Below are positions 8,295-17,331 of a stretch of DNA of 64,000 nucleotides, in pieces. The notes below the pieces were generated by a model, which worked only from the letters and a program-made list of their open reading frames with translations, ran no database searches and was not told the origin of the DNA. Source of the DNA: Rhizobium lentis (GTDB taxonomy: Bacteria; Pseudomonadota; Alphaproteobacteria; Rhizobiales; Rhizobiaceae); the NCBI RefSeq assembly GCF_014200175.1, contig NZ_JACHBD010000006.1:62001-126000 (forward strand). Direction: 5' to 3'. Every line of letters starts with the position of its first letter. Position 1 is the first letter of the stretch. A program made the translations under genes and the position numbers.

Positions 8295-9878
8295 ATGGAA
8301 GAAATGGCCGCAAAAACATTGACGCGGGCAGCGATCGGGCTGCTCGGAACGATCGCTATTCCTGCAATGGTCGCAGCACAGGAGGCCCCGCTGACGATCG
8401 GGATGTCGACGACGCCGACGACGCTGGATCCCCATGAAGACAGTTCGGCGCCAAACAATGCGACCTCGCGCCATATCTGGGACAGCCTCATAAACCTCAC
8501 GGGAACGTCGGCAAATGCGCCGGAACTCGCCACCGAATGGAAGGTCGTCGACCCTACCCACTGGGAATTCAAGCTGCGGAAGGGCGTGAAATTCCATGAC
8601 GGCAGCGAGTTCAACGCCGATGACGTCATTGCTTCGCTTCTGCGTGCCCGCGACAAGCCCAGCCAGAGCTTTGCTTCCTACACCCGCAATATTGTCAATG
8701 TTACGGCCACGGATCCCTATACCATCGTCGTCGAGACCAAGGTTCCGGATCCGATCCTGCTGAATTCCGTCAGCCGAATTCGCATTATCAGCGCCGATTG
8801 CAAGGAGGCGCCGGTCCAGGATTTCGACAACGGCAAGTGTGCAATCGGAACCGGGGCATATTCCTTCGTCTCCTATTCGCCAGGCAGCAACCTGACCTTG
8901 AAGCGCAATGACAGCTATTTCGCCGGCCCCTCGCACTGGTCGAACGTCACGCTCCGCTTCCTGCCCGATGACGGCGCCCGTCTGGCATCGCTTCTTTCCA
9001 ACGAGATCGACATTGTCGAAACCCTTCCTGCCGATGGAATGGCACGCGTGGAAGCGAGCGATAATCTGCAGATCATCAACGGCCTGTCTTCCCGCTTCGT
9101 TTATCTTGGCCTGGATGTCAGCCGTGATGTTTCGCCTTTCGTGAAGGCTGCGGATGGTTCCGATCTCGACAAGAACCCGCTCAAGGATGAACGGGTGCGT
9201 CGCGCAATGTCGATGTCGATCAACCGGCCGGCAATCGTCGACCGCGTCATGCAGAAGAACGGCACGGTGGCCGATCAATTCGTCGCCCAAGGCTATGCGG
9301 GCTATTCCGAAAAAGTCGAGAAGGTGGGCTATGATCCTGCCGCCGCCAAGGCGCTTCTGGCCGAGGCCGATTATCCCGATGGCTTCAGCCTGACACTGCA
9401 TGGCCCCTCTGGCCGTTACGTCAAGGATGCCGAAGTTCTGCAGGCGGTCGGTCAGATGTTCACGCGCATCGGCATCAAATCCAAGGTCGAGGTCCTGCCC
9501 TGGTCTATGTATTCGGAAGCCTATTCAAAAGGCACCTACAGCACCTATTTCGGCTCCTGGGGTGTGAACACCGGCGAAACCACCAATCCGACTGTTGCGC
9601 TCGTCGCGACGCGCGACGAGAAAAAGGGGACCGGCAGATATAACGGCGGCGGCGTGTCCGATCCGAAGATCGACGAGGTGCTGGCCAAGGCCAGTTCGAC
9701 GCTCGATGAAGCCCAACGCGCGCCGCTTCTCGAGGAGCTGTCGACCGAGACCTTCAACAACCTCTGGCTCCTCCCGATGCATTACGAAAACGTCGTGCTG
9801 GGTGCCAAGAAGACCGTGTCCTACACCCCGCGCGGCGACAAATATACGCTCGCTTACGACGTGAAGCCGGCGGACTAA
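8295..9878 (+). CDS. peptide/opine-type ABC transporter substrate-binding protein (SBP_bac_5)
   Basis: Periplasmic binding protein of 527 residues in the DppA/OppA family. The signal peptide ends near IPAMVAA-Q, and family landmarks include LAPELATEWKVVDPTHWEFK-like text (ELATEWKVVDPTHWEFKLRK) and VKFHDGSEFNADDVIASL. It would deliver a peptide-like solute to the DppBCDF transporter encoded about 2.6 kb downstream. Two in-frame ATGs (8295 and 8304) are possible; neither has an ideal ribosome site. It is the first gene of a long operon through 16368. The substrate is not determined; the embedded gamma-glutamyltransferase suggests gamma-glutamyl peptides. Confidence 0.9.
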   Translation: MEEMAAKTLTRAAIGLLGTIAIPAMVAAQEAPLTIGMSTTPTTLDPHEDSSAPNNATSRHIWDSLINLTGTSANAPELATEWKVVDPTHWEFKLRKGVKFHDGSEFNADDVIASLLRARDKPSQSFASYTRNIVNVTATDPYTIVVETKVPDPILLNSVSRIRIISADCKEAPVQDFDNGKCAIGTGAYSFVSYSPGSNLTLKRNDSYFAGPSHWSNVTLRFLPDDGARLASLLSNEIDIVETLPADGMARVEASDNLQIINGLSSRFVYLGLDVSRDVSPFVKAADGSDLDKNPLKDERVRRAMSMSINRPAIVDRVMQKNGTVADQFVAQGYAGYSEKVEKVGYDPAAAKALLAEADYPDGFSLTLHGPSGRYVKDAEVLQAVGQMFTRIGIKSKVEVLPWSMYSEAYSKGTYSTYFGSWGVNTGETTNPTVALVATRDEKKGTGRYNGGGVSDPKIDEVLAKASSTLDEAQRAPLLEELSTETFNNLWLLPMHYENVVLGAKKTVSYTPRGDKYTLAYDVKPAD

Positions 9879-9886
9879 TGCATGTC

Positions 9887-9959
9887 GCCCAAAAGCCTGC
9901 AGCGGTTTTGGGCCAAATAAAGATTTGAAATACGTCGCATCGATCCATTCGATGCGACG
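9887..9959. repeat. intergenic palindromic repeat with two hairpins
   Basis: Two perfect inverted repeats stand between the binding-protein gene and the hydrolase gene: GCCCAAAA/TTTTGGGC (9887-9913, 11-base loop) and CGTCGCATCGA/TCGATGCGACG (9933-9959, 5-base loop). The first resembles the very common rhizobial element around CAAAA-GCAGCGGTTTTG. Neither hairpin is followed by a T run. They may stabilise the abundant binding-protein mRNA 3' end, as REP elements do; that role is inferred. Confidence 0.7.
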
Positions 9960-10024
9960 CGGTGCAAGACAGCGGGATGGGGCCGCCCCAAGGCCGCCCT
10001 TTCTTCATCTCCCAGGAGACATTC

Positions 10025-10879
10025 ATGCAGGAACTTGGAACGGGCGAAGCCGTCGCCCGGGCGAAGGCCATCTATGACTATGGCCAGACGGCCATCTTCG
10101 CCTCTCAGGCCGATCCCCGCCTCCATATGGTGCTTTATGTGCCGCCGACGGCGGCAGATGGCCGCAAGCTCGACCTCCTGGTCGCGGTCCACGGCACCGG
10201 GCGCACGTCAGCCATCGATTTCCGCGACGGTTTTGCCGAATTCGGGCTCTACAACGACTGCGCCATCCTTTGCCCGATCTTCCCGGTTGGCGTTCTCGGT
10301 GATGGTGCGCGTTCGGGCTACAAGTTTCTCGAGGAAGGCGACATCCGCTACGATCGCGTCGTCCTTGCCATGGTCGAGGAAGTGGCCGAAAAATACCGTC
10401 AGGACTGGTCTAAATTCGCCATGTTCGGCTTCTCCGGCGGCGGCCATTTCGTGCACCGTTTCGCCATCCTGCATCCGGAAAAGCTCTGGGCGGCATCGAT
10501 CGGCGCACCGGGTTCCGTCACCCTTCTGGATCCGACGCGTGACTGGTGGGTCGGCATCCGGGATCTGGAGGCGCGCTTCGGCAAGTCTTTCCGGCCCGAA
10601 GAGCTCGCCAAACTGCCGGTGCATATGATCGTCGGCGACGCCGATCTGGAGACCTGGGAAATCAACCATAAGCCGGGCGGCAAATATTATATGGATGGCG
10701 CAAACGATGCCGGCAAAACGCGGCCCGAGCGGCTTGCCGCCCTGGCGAGCTCATTCCGCGAAGCGGGTGTCGATGTGACGTTCGATCGTATTCCTGGCGT
10801 CTCTCACGACCGAATGAAAGTTCTCGGTCACGTCAAGGTCTTCCTGGCAAAGGTGCTGAAAGAGCGGCGCGCGAAATGA
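10025..10879 (+). CDS. alpha/beta hydrolase (PHB depolymerase/esterase-like)
   Basis: Hydrolase of 284 residues. The oxyanion region reads LDLLVAVHGTGRT, the nucleophile elbow FGFSGGGHFVHR carries the catalytic Ser, and acid/histidine candidates lie in MIVGDADLETW and GVSHDRM near the end. There is no signal peptide, so it should act in the cytoplasm. The ATG at 10025 has AGGAGA seven bases upstream; the open frame extends to 9962 through the repeat but without coding character. Its stop overlaps the gamma-glutamyltransferase start as ATGA. The substrate is unknown. Position inside a peptide-uptake operon suggests it cleaves an ester or amide of the imported compound. Confidence 0.8.
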   Translation: MQELGTGEAVARAKAIYDYGQTAIFASQADPRLHMVLYVPPTAADGRKLDLLVAVHGTGRTSAIDFRDGFAEFGLYNDCAILCPIFPVGVLGDGARSGYKFLEEGDIRYDRVVLAMVEEVAEKYRQDWSKFAMFGFSGGGHFVHRFAILHPEKLWAASIGAPGSVTLLDPTRDWWVGIRDLEARFGKSFRPEELAKLPVHMIVGDADLETWEINHKPGGKYYMDGANDAGKTRPERLAALASSFREAGVDVTFDRIPGVSHDRMKVLGHVKVFLAKVLKERRAK

Positions 10880-12486
10880 GAAATGCAACGATCGTGGCGC
10901 CTCAGCCGGAGGCAGTCGAAGCCGGCGCGGAAATTCTCGAGCGCGGCGGCAATGCCATCGACGCGGCACTCGCCTGTGCCTTCGTCCAGGGCGTGGTCGA
11001 CCCGCAAATGGCGGGCATTGGCGGCTTCGGCTCCATGCATGTCTACATGCCGAAAAAGGGCGTGCACGAGATCCTCGAATTTTATGCGCGCGCGCCGCTG
11101 AAGGCTGCGCCGGACATGTGGCTCGACAAGATCAAGCACCAGAGCCGCGACGGCTTCGGCTACGTTCTTGAAGGCAATATCTCCGATATCGGCTACCTTG
11201 CCGTCTGCACCCCCGGCTCGCTGAAGGGCTATGAGACCGCGCTGCGCGACTACGGCACCTTCGAGTGGGCCGATCTCATCAAGCCGGCCATCCGGCTGGC
11301 CCGCAACGGTTTCATGATCCGAAACCACATGCATTGGTATTGGGCCAAGGACCAGGCGAACGACGGTTTCGCCAACACGATCGACAAGCTGCGCTTTTCC
11401 GCAACGGGGCGGAAAACCTACTTCGACGCCGACGGCATGCTCAAGAACGTCGGCGACCTGCTCGTCAACAAGGATATGGCGCAAACCCTCGAACGCATCG
11501 CGCAAAGCGGCGGGTCGGACATTTTCTATCACGGCGACCTGGCCGAACAGATCGCCGACGATTTCAAGGCAAATGGCGGTTTGATCGATCGGGAAGATCT
11601 GGCGCGCTACGAATTGTCGAAGATAAAGCCCGTTTGGGGCGACTATCGCCACAACCGCATTGCCACCTCACCGCCCCCGGGCTCAGGTTTCCCGATGCTG
11701 GAACTCCTGCATATCATGGAGCAGTTCGACGTCGGCTCGCTGCGGCATGGCAGCGCCGAGCATGTCCGCATCCTGTTCGAAGCCATGAAGCGAATGACGA
11801 TCGACAAGGACGCGCATATGGGCGATCCCGCCTATGTCGACGTGCCTTATGAAAGGCTGCTGTCGAAAGAGCATGCGCAGGCGCATGCCCACGCGATCAA
11901 GGCAGGCGAGGTCGCCAGCGTTTCGCGTCTTGATGGCTCGCAGCGCGACACCACCCACATCTCGGTGATCGACAAGGACGGCAACGCCGTTGCGATGACC
12001 CACACCCTCGGCAGTCCCTCGGGTGCGATCACCGACGGCCTCGGCTTCATGTATAACGGCACGATGAGCCGCTTTAATCCGGTTCCGGGCAAGCCCGGCT
12101 CTATCGCGCCCGGTAAGCGGCGTCCAAGCTCGGCGGCGCCGACCATCGTCTTCAAGGGTGACGAGCCCAGCATCGTCATCGGAGCGCCGGGCGGCAGCTA
12201 TATCGCGCCCGCCGTTGCGCAATGCCTGATGAACATGATCGATTTCGACATGTCCGTGCTCGAAGCCGTCTCGGCGCCGAGGATCGTAGGGGTGTCAAAC
12301 ACGATCGACATCTGCAATCGTATTCGACACTCTGTCGAGGACGAGCTGCGGACGCAGGGCTACCAGGTGGCGCGGTCGCCGCAGACATACGCATTCGCCG
12401 CAGTCCACGCGATCAAGATTGAAGGCGGTGTCTCCAAAGGCGCCGCCGATCCGCAGCGCGACGGGATGGCGATCTCCGTCGCCTAA
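10876..12486 (+). CDS. gamma-glutamyltransferase family protein
   Basis: Protein of 536 residues in the gamma-glutamyltranspeptidase family (Ntn hydrolases that cleave or transfer gamma-glutamyl groups). The N terminus has the family opening AGAEILERGGNAIDAALAC and GIGGFGSMHVYM. The self-cleavage site is DTTHISVIDKDGNAVAMT with the nucleophile Thr near residue 359, and GAPGGSYIAPAVAQCLMN lies further on. Unlike secreted GGTs it has no signal peptide, so it is probably cytoplasmic and acts on what the downstream transporter brings in. It overlaps the hydrolase by ATGA and ends 11 bases before the permease gene. The actual substrate (glutathione, gamma-glutamyl peptide or another gamma-amide) is not known. 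Confidence 0.87.
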   Translation: MRNATIVAPQPEAVEAGAEILERGGNAIDAALACAFVQGVVDPQMAGIGGFGSMHVYMPKKGVHEILEFYARAPLKAAPDMWLDKIKHQSRDGFGYVLEGNISDIGYLAVCTPGSLKGYETALRDYGTFEWADLIKPAIRLARNGFMIRNHMHWYWAKDQANDGFANTIDKLRFSATGRKTYFDADGMLKNVGDLLVNKDMAQTLERIAQSGGSDIFYHGDLAEQIADDFKANGGLIDREDLARYELSKIKPVWGDYRHNRIATSPPPGSGFPMLELLHIMEQFDVGSLRHGSAEHVRILFEAMKRMTIDKDAHMGDPAYVDVPYERLLSKEHAQAHAHAIKAGEVASVSRLDGSQRDTTHISVIDKDGNAVAMTHTLGSPSGAITDGLGFMYNGTMSRFNPVPGKPGSIAPGKRRPSSAAPTIVFKGDEPSIVIGAPGGSYIAPAVAQCLMNMIDFDMSVLEAVSAPRIVGVSNTIDICNRIRHSVEDELRTQGYQVARSPQTYAFAAVHAIKIEGGVSKGAADPQRDGMAISVA

Positions 12487-12497
12487 GGAGAGGTTCG

Positions 12498-13472
12498 ATG
12501 ACCACATCCATTATCAGGCGATTGATACAGGCGCTCTTTGTCGTTGTCGCGATGACGATCATTGTCTTCATCGGCGTCAATGTGATCGGCAATCCGGTCG
12601 ACATCCTCATCAACCCAGACGCCAATCAGGCGGAGCGGGCACTCGTTATCGCGCATTACGGTCTGGACCAGCCGCTGTGGAAACAGTATCTGCTGTTTCT
12701 CCAAGGGCTTCTGCACGGGGACTTCGGCAACAGCTTCGTTTATGGGCGGCCGGCGCTGGGTCTGATCCTCGAACGTCTCCCGGCAACGCTCGAACTGGCG
12801 ATCACGGCTCTCGGCATCGCGCTCTTGTTCGGCTTGCCGCTTGGGCTGTATGCAGGGCTTTACCCCAATCGGATTTCCTCCAAGCTCATCATGAGCGGCT
12901 CGATTCTGGGCTTCTCGCTTCCGACCTTCTGGGTCGGCCTCATGCTGATCATGGTGTTTTCCGTCGAGCTCGGCTGGTTGCCGACGAATGGCCGCGGCCC
13001 GACGCAGGAACTACTTGGTGCACAATGGTCGTTTCTGACCGGGGACGGCATCCGGCACCTCTTATTGCCGGCCTTCAACCTGGCTCTGTTCAAGACGTCG
13101 CTCATTCTGCGGCTGACCCGTGCCGGTGTGCAAGAGGTCCTGCCCCAGGACTATGTGAAGTTTGCCCGCGCCAAGGGGTTGCGAGAGCGGCGGATCATTT
13201 CCGTGCACGTTCTCAAGAACCTGATGATCCCGGTGGTGACCATCATCGGCCTCGAGTTCGGCTCGCTTATCGCCTTTTCGGTCGTCACCGAAAGCATCTT
13301 TGCGTGGCCGGGCATGGGCAAGCTCATCATCGACTCGATCAACCTTCTCGATCGCCCCGTCATAGTCGCCTACCTGATGATGATGGTCCTGCTCTTCGTC
13401 GTCCTCAACTTCATCATCGATATCTGTTATACCCTTCTGGATCCGCGGGTCCGGCTGGAAGGAAAGGCTTGA
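12498..13472 (+). CDS. peptide ABC transporter permease, DppB-like
   Basis: Inner-membrane permease of 324 residues with six hydrophobic segments. The first follows a short cytoplasmic N terminus (IRRLIQALFVVVAMTIIVFI). The periplasmic loop contains HYGLDQPLWKQYLLFLQG, and the EAA loop reads YVKFARAKGLRERRIISVHV, as in DppB/OppB. AAGGAGAGGTTCG precedes the ATG. It forms the membrane channel together with the DppC-like protein three bases downstream. Nothing unusual was seen. Confidence 0.92.
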   Translation: MTTSIIRRLIQALFVVVAMTIIVFIGVNVIGNPVDILINPDANQAERALVIAHYGLDQPLWKQYLLFLQGLLHGDFGNSFVYGRPALGLILERLPATLELAITALGIALLFGLPLGLYAGLYPNRISSKLIMSGSILGFSLPTFWVGLMLIMVFSVELGWLPTNGRGPTQELLGAQWSFLTGDGIRHLLLPAFNLALFKTSLILRLTRAGVQEVLPQDYVKFARAKGLRERRIISVHVLKNLMIPVVTIIGLEFGSLIAFSVVTESIFAWPGMGKLIIDSINLLDRPVIVAYLMMMVLLFVVLNFIIDICYTLLDPRVRLEGKA

Positions 13473-13475
13473 CCC

Positions 13476-14390
13476 ATGGCCGAACCAAACACGCAAGACA
13501 CAAGCGCTCCAACGCCCGAGCCCAGTCGTCTGTCGAAAGGGATCGCGGATTTCTTCAGCTCTCCGGCAGCCGTGATCGCCTTCCTCACGCTGGTGATCAT
13601 CTGTTGCCTGGCGCTGTTTGCGCCATGGATATCTCCGCAAAATCCCTATGATTTGATGCAGCTCGACATCATGGATGGTCGCCTGCCGCCGGGGTCCGAA
13701 TCCATGACCGGGCTTGTCTATCACCTCGGCACCGACAGCCAGGGCCGCGATATCCTGTCCGGCATCCTCTATGGCCTGCGCACCTCTTTGCTGGTAGGCG
13801 TTCTGTCGGCTTTCGCTGCTGCCATCATCGGAACCTCGGCCGGATTGTTCGCCGCTTACATGGGAGGGCGCACGGAAACCGCGATGATGCGGCTCGTCGA
13901 CCTGCAGCTCTCTTTTCCCACCATATTGATGGCGCTGATGATGCTCGCCGTGCTCGGCAAGGGCGTGCCCAATGTCGTGATCGCACTGATCATCGCCGAG
14001 TGGGCGACCTATGCCCGCACGGTCCGCGGCACCGCTCTGGTCGAGCGCGAGAAGGAATATATCGAGGCGGCCCGGATGCTGCGCCTGCCCGGATGGCGCA
14101 TCCTCTTCAGGCACCTGCTGCCGAACTGTCTTGCGCCGGTCATCGTCATCGCCACCATGCAGATCGCCAGGGCAATCGGTCTCGAAGCAACCTTGTCCTT
14201 CCTCGGTCTGGGTGCATCCGTGACCGAACCCTCGCTCGGCATGCTGATCTCGACCGGCTACCAATATCTTCTGACGGGCCTCTACTGGATCAGCTTCTTC
14301 CCCGGCATTGCGCTTCTAATCACGATCGCGGCGATCAATCTCGTCGGCGACCGGTTGCGCGATGTGCTCAACCCGAGGAACATGTCATGA
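13476..14390 (+). CDS. peptide ABC transporter permease, DppC-like
   Basis: Permease of 304 residues with the OppC/DppC layout: a soluble N-terminal stretch (about 30 residues), a first membrane helix (VIAFLTLVIICCLALFAPWI), the conserved HLGTDSQGRDILSGILYGLR, and the EAA loop YIEAARMLRLPGWRILFRHL. It partners with the DppB-like protein. The stop overlaps the downstream ATPase start as ATGA, so translation of the two is probably coupled. Confidence 0.92.
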   Translation: MAEPNTQDTSAPTPEPSRLSKGIADFFSSPAAVIAFLTLVIICCLALFAPWISPQNPYDLMQLDIMDGRLPPGSESMTGLVYHLGTDSQGRDILSGILYGLRTSLLVGVLSAFAAAIIGTSAGLFAAYMGGRTETAMMRLVDLQLSFPTILMALMMLAVLGKGVPNVVIALIIAEWATYARTVRGTALVEREKEYIEAARMLRLPGWRILFRHLLPNCLAPVIVIATMQIARAIGLEATLSFLGLGASVTEPSLGMLISTGYQYLLTGLYWISFFPGIALLITIAAINLVGDRLRDVLNPRNMS

Positions 14391-15364
14391 CCCCATTGCT
14401 GCAAGTGAGCAATCTCGTCACCGAATTCGGCAGCGGCAAAGGTCGCCCCAGTCTTTGCGCCGTCAACGACGTATCGTTCACGGTGGAGCGCGGCAAGGTT
14501 CTTGGTCTCGTGGGGGAATCCGGATCCGGAAAGTCGGTAACCGGCTTCTCGATCATGCGGCTCCTCGACAGGCCCGGCCGGGTGGCCGGCGGCCAGATCA
14601 TCTTCGACGGCGCCGACATCGCGAAATATTCGGACGAGGAGATGCGGCAGCTGCGCGGCAAGCGGATCGCCATGGTATTCCAGGATCCGATGATGACGCT
14701 CAACCCGGTCCTGACCGTCGGTACGCAGATGGTGGAAGCCGTCCAGGCGCACGACCGCGTCTCGAAGGATGCAGCCCGGCAGCGGGCGCGGGATGCTTTG
14801 GCGCTGGTCGGCATACCAAGCCCCGAAGAAAGGCTTGCCGCCTATCCTCATCAGTTTTCCGGCGGAATGCGCCAGCGCGTGGCGATTGCCATTGCGCTTC
14901 TTCACAAGCCGGACCTAATCATCGCCGACGAACCGACCACGGCGCTTGATGTGACGATCCAGAGCCAGATCATTTCCGAATTCCAGAGGCTCACGGAAGA
15001 AGGAAATACGGCGGTGATCTGGATCACCCACGATCTGGCGATCGTTTCAAGATTGGCCGACGAGATCGCCGTCATGTATGCCGGCCGCCTCGTCGAGACC
15101 GGACCGGTGGGCAAGGTTCTGACCGATCCTCACCATCCCTACACTGCCGGTCTGATCGCGTCCGTTCCTTCGCAAAACAGACGCGGAGAGCCCCTCCACC
15201 AGATTCGTGGCATGACGCCGGCAATCAACCGCCTTCCACAAGGATGCAGTTTTCGTACGCGCTGTGACCGGACGACCGACGGCTGTCTGGTCATGCCGGC
15301 GCTCATGCAGGAAGGCGACCGCTCCTTCCGCTGCATTCATCCCGTTACGAAAGAGATAGCATGA
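14387..15364 (+). CDS. peptide ABC transporter ATP-binding protein, DppD-like
   Basis: Cytoplasmic ATPase of 325 residues. It has Walker A GESGSGKS, Q-loop MVFQDPMMTLNP, signature FSGGMRQRV, Walker B LIIADEPTTALD, and the H-loop in ITHDLAIVSRLADE. The C-terminal oligopeptide extension has the cysteine cluster typical of DppD/OppD (GCSFRTRCDRTTDGC). The start is the ATG overlapping the dppC stop; the frame is open further upstream but only inside dppC. It overlaps the DppF-like gene by four bases. Confidence 0.93.
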   Translation: MTPLLQVSNLVTEFGSGKGRPSLCAVNDVSFTVERGKVLGLVGESGSGKSVTGFSIMRLLDRPGRVAGGQIIFDGADIAKYSDEEMRQLRGKRIAMVFQDPMMTLNPVLTVGTQMVEAVQAHDRVSKDAARQRARDALALVGIPSPEERLAAYPHQFSGGMRQRVAIAIALLHKPDLIIADEPTTALDVTIQSQIISEFQRLTEEGNTAVIWITHDLAIVSRLADEIAVMYAGRLVETGPVGKVLTDPHHPYTAGLIASVPSQNRRGEPLHQIRGMTPAINRLPQGCSFRTRCDRTTDGCLVMPALMQEGDRSFRCIHPVTKEIA

Positions 15365-16368
15365 TGACGGCGATCGCCACGCCCCTGATCGAAGCGAGGA
15401 ACGTGTCGCAGCGCTTCGGAGCCAAGCCCGACCTCGCCGCCAAGATCGCGGTCAAGCTCAGGCTGGCCAAACCGGCACCTATCGTTCATGCGCTCGATAA
15501 TGTCAGCCTGAGCATTCGACCCGGAGAGGTTGTCGGCCTTGTCGGCGAGAGCGGCTGCGGAAAGTCGACGCTCGGCCGCGCCATTGCAGGGATCACGTCG
15601 CCGAGCCAAGGCCACATTCTCTGGAAGGGGATCGACCGAAGCGCCATGTCGAAAGGCGAGCAGCATCAGTTCGGTCTCGCCAGCCAGATGATCTTCCAAA
15701 ACCCGATGGCCGCTCTCAATCCGCGCATGACCGTCGAGGAGCTTATCTGGGAGGCGCCTCGCACGCATGGACTTGCCCGCTCGACGGAACGCGACGCCTA
15801 TGTCGACAGATATCTGATGCTGGCCGGTTTCGACCCGTCTATGAAAAAGCGATACCCGCATCAATTTTCCGGTGGCCAGCGGCAGCGCGTCAATATTGCG
15901 CGCGCGCTCGCCGTGCAGCCGAAATTTCTCGTCTGTGACGAAAGCGTCGCAGCGCTCGACGTTTCCATCCAGGCTCAGGTCATCAACCTGTTCATGGAAC
16001 TTCGCGACAAGCTTGACCTGACCTATTTGTTCGTCAGCCATGATCTCGGCGTCGTGGAACATATTTCCGACCGCGTTGCGATCATGTATCTCGGCCGGAT
16101 CGTCGAAGAGGCGCCCGTCGAAGAGGTTTTCAGCCGGCCCAATCATCCTTACACGAAAGCGCTCTTGGCCGAAGTGCCGCGCATCGAACCCGGCAAGCGG
16201 CAGTTCAAGCCCGTCGATGGCGAGCTTCCCAGCCCGATAAACCCGCCGGAAGGCTGTCACTTCCATCCGAGATGCCCGTTTGCGATGGATCGCTGCCGTC
16301 TGGAAGTGCCCGCAAAAAAGGAAGTTGCACCGGGGCACCTGTCGGCTTGCCATCTTAACGATGTATGA
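15361..16368 (+). CDS. peptide ABC transporter ATP-binding protein, DppF-like
   Basis: Second ATPase of the transporter, 335 residues: Walker A GESGCGKST, Q-loop MIFQNPMAALNPRMTV, signature FSGGQRQRVNIA, Walker B FLVCDESVAALD, H-loop FVSHDLGVVEHI. The C-terminal extension (PPEGCHFHPRCPFAMDRC) is typical of DppF/OppF. Two adjacent ATGs (15361, 15364) are possible starts. It is the last gene of the operon. No clear rho-independent terminator follows; the next 275 bases hold no recognisable feature. Confidence 0.93.
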   Translation: MMTAIATPLIEARNVSQRFGAKPDLAAKIAVKLRLAKPAPIVHALDNVSLSIRPGEVVGLVGESGCGKSTLGRAIAGITSPSQGHILWKGIDRSAMSKGEQHQFGLASQMIFQNPMAALNPRMTVEELIWEAPRTHGLARSTERDAYVDRYLMLAGFDPSMKKRYPHQFSGGQRQRVNIARALAVQPKFLVCDESVAALDVSIQAQVINLFMELRDKLDLTYLFVSHDLGVVEHISDRVAIMYLGRIVEEAPVEEVFSRPNHPYTKALLAEVPRIEPGKRQFKPVDGELPSPINPPEGCHFHPRCPFAMDRCRLEVPAKKEVAPGHLSACHLNDV

Positions 16369-16643
16369 TCCCGAACTCGCTCCTGGAACCGTGAGCGCAG
16401 TCGACCGCATACGCAGATATTTTCGAAGCGGTGTCAGGACTGCTGACAAGGATCCATCCGTTCAAGTGGTCTGCGGGTTTGCAGGGTGTAGCGTTCTCCT
16501 CCCGGGTAACGATCGAAGCAAATCTATCCAGAAGACCGCAACTCGATCCCGGTCTTTAGGAAGGAGAATAATTTTCTGTTGTCGCCAATGAAAAATCTGA
16601 TTTACTGATATTCCGCTGCTTGGCTTTAAGGGGGATATTGCCG

Positions 16644-17318
16644 ATGCTGGGGACACGCAGGGAAATTTTGCTTGGTGGTTTGGCGTTACTTGGCGCTGCT
16701 GCAGTTCGGAAACCGGCATTCGCCGCGGCGTCGTCCTATTTTGACGGCACCCTCGTCGACAATGGCGTGACGTTCCGAAGGACCAACTTCGCCAAGATCG
16801 ACAGGAAGTGGCACCGCCAGGTCGTCAAATATTTCAGCAGCGAGCCGATCGGCACCGTTGTTGTCGATACAAGACACCATTTTCTCTACGTAATCATGGA
16901 GAACAAGACCGCCATTCGCTACGGCGTCGGCGTCGGCCGCGAGGGGTTCAAATGGTTCGGCCGCGCCACGATCGACGCCAAATCGCTGTGGCCGCGCTGG
17001 ACGCCGCCGCCGGAGATGCGCAAGCGCCACCCCGAACTGCCTGAATTCGTGGCGGGAGGCTCTCCGAAGAACCCGCTCGGCCCCCGCGCCATGTATCTGC
17101 ATCGCGACGGCGTCGACACCGGCTACCGCTTCCACGGCACGCTGGAGCCATGGAGCATCGGCAAGGATGCCTCCAGCGGCTGCATCCGCATGTTCAACGA
17201 AGACGCCATCGACCTCTACCAGCGTTGCCCGATCGGCACCGCCGTACAGGTTCTGCCGCATATCGCCGACCAGGCCGAAAGCGCCACGCAGGTCAGCCAA
17301 ACAACCCCGGTCGAATAA
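16644..17318 (+). CDS. L,D-transpeptidase (YkuD domain)
   Basis: Exported protein of 224 residues. The signal peptide is Tat-like (TRREILLGGLALLGAAAV, cleavage near AFAAA). The YkuD catalytic domain has the motif HGTLEPWSIGKDASSGCIRM, with His164 and the nucleophile Cys180. Such enzymes make 3-3 cross-links in peptidoglycan or tether lipoproteins or beta-barrels to it in the periplasm. The ATG at 16644 has a purine-rich AAGGGGGATATT upstream; an in-frame TTG at 16620 is less likely. An OmpA-type lipoprotein gene follows 13 bases later, which fits a shared envelope role. Confidence 0.9.
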   Translation: MLGTRREILLGGLALLGAAAVRKPAFAAASSYFDGTLVDNGVTFRRTNFAKIDRKWHRQVVKYFSSEPIGTVVVDTRHHFLYVIMENKTAIRYGVGVGREGFKWFGRATIDAKSLWPRWTPPPEMRKRHPELPEFVAGGSPKNPLGPRAMYLHRDGVDTGYRFHGTLEPWSIGKDASSGCIRMFNEDAIDLYQRCPIGTAVQVLPHIADQAESATQVSQTTPVE

Positions 17319-17331
17319 GGAATATCCCCTG

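Noticed and set aside
16369..16643. Gap after the peptide operon
   Set aside because: It was inspected for a terminator, RNA gene or small ORF; only weak, short inverted repeats were seen.
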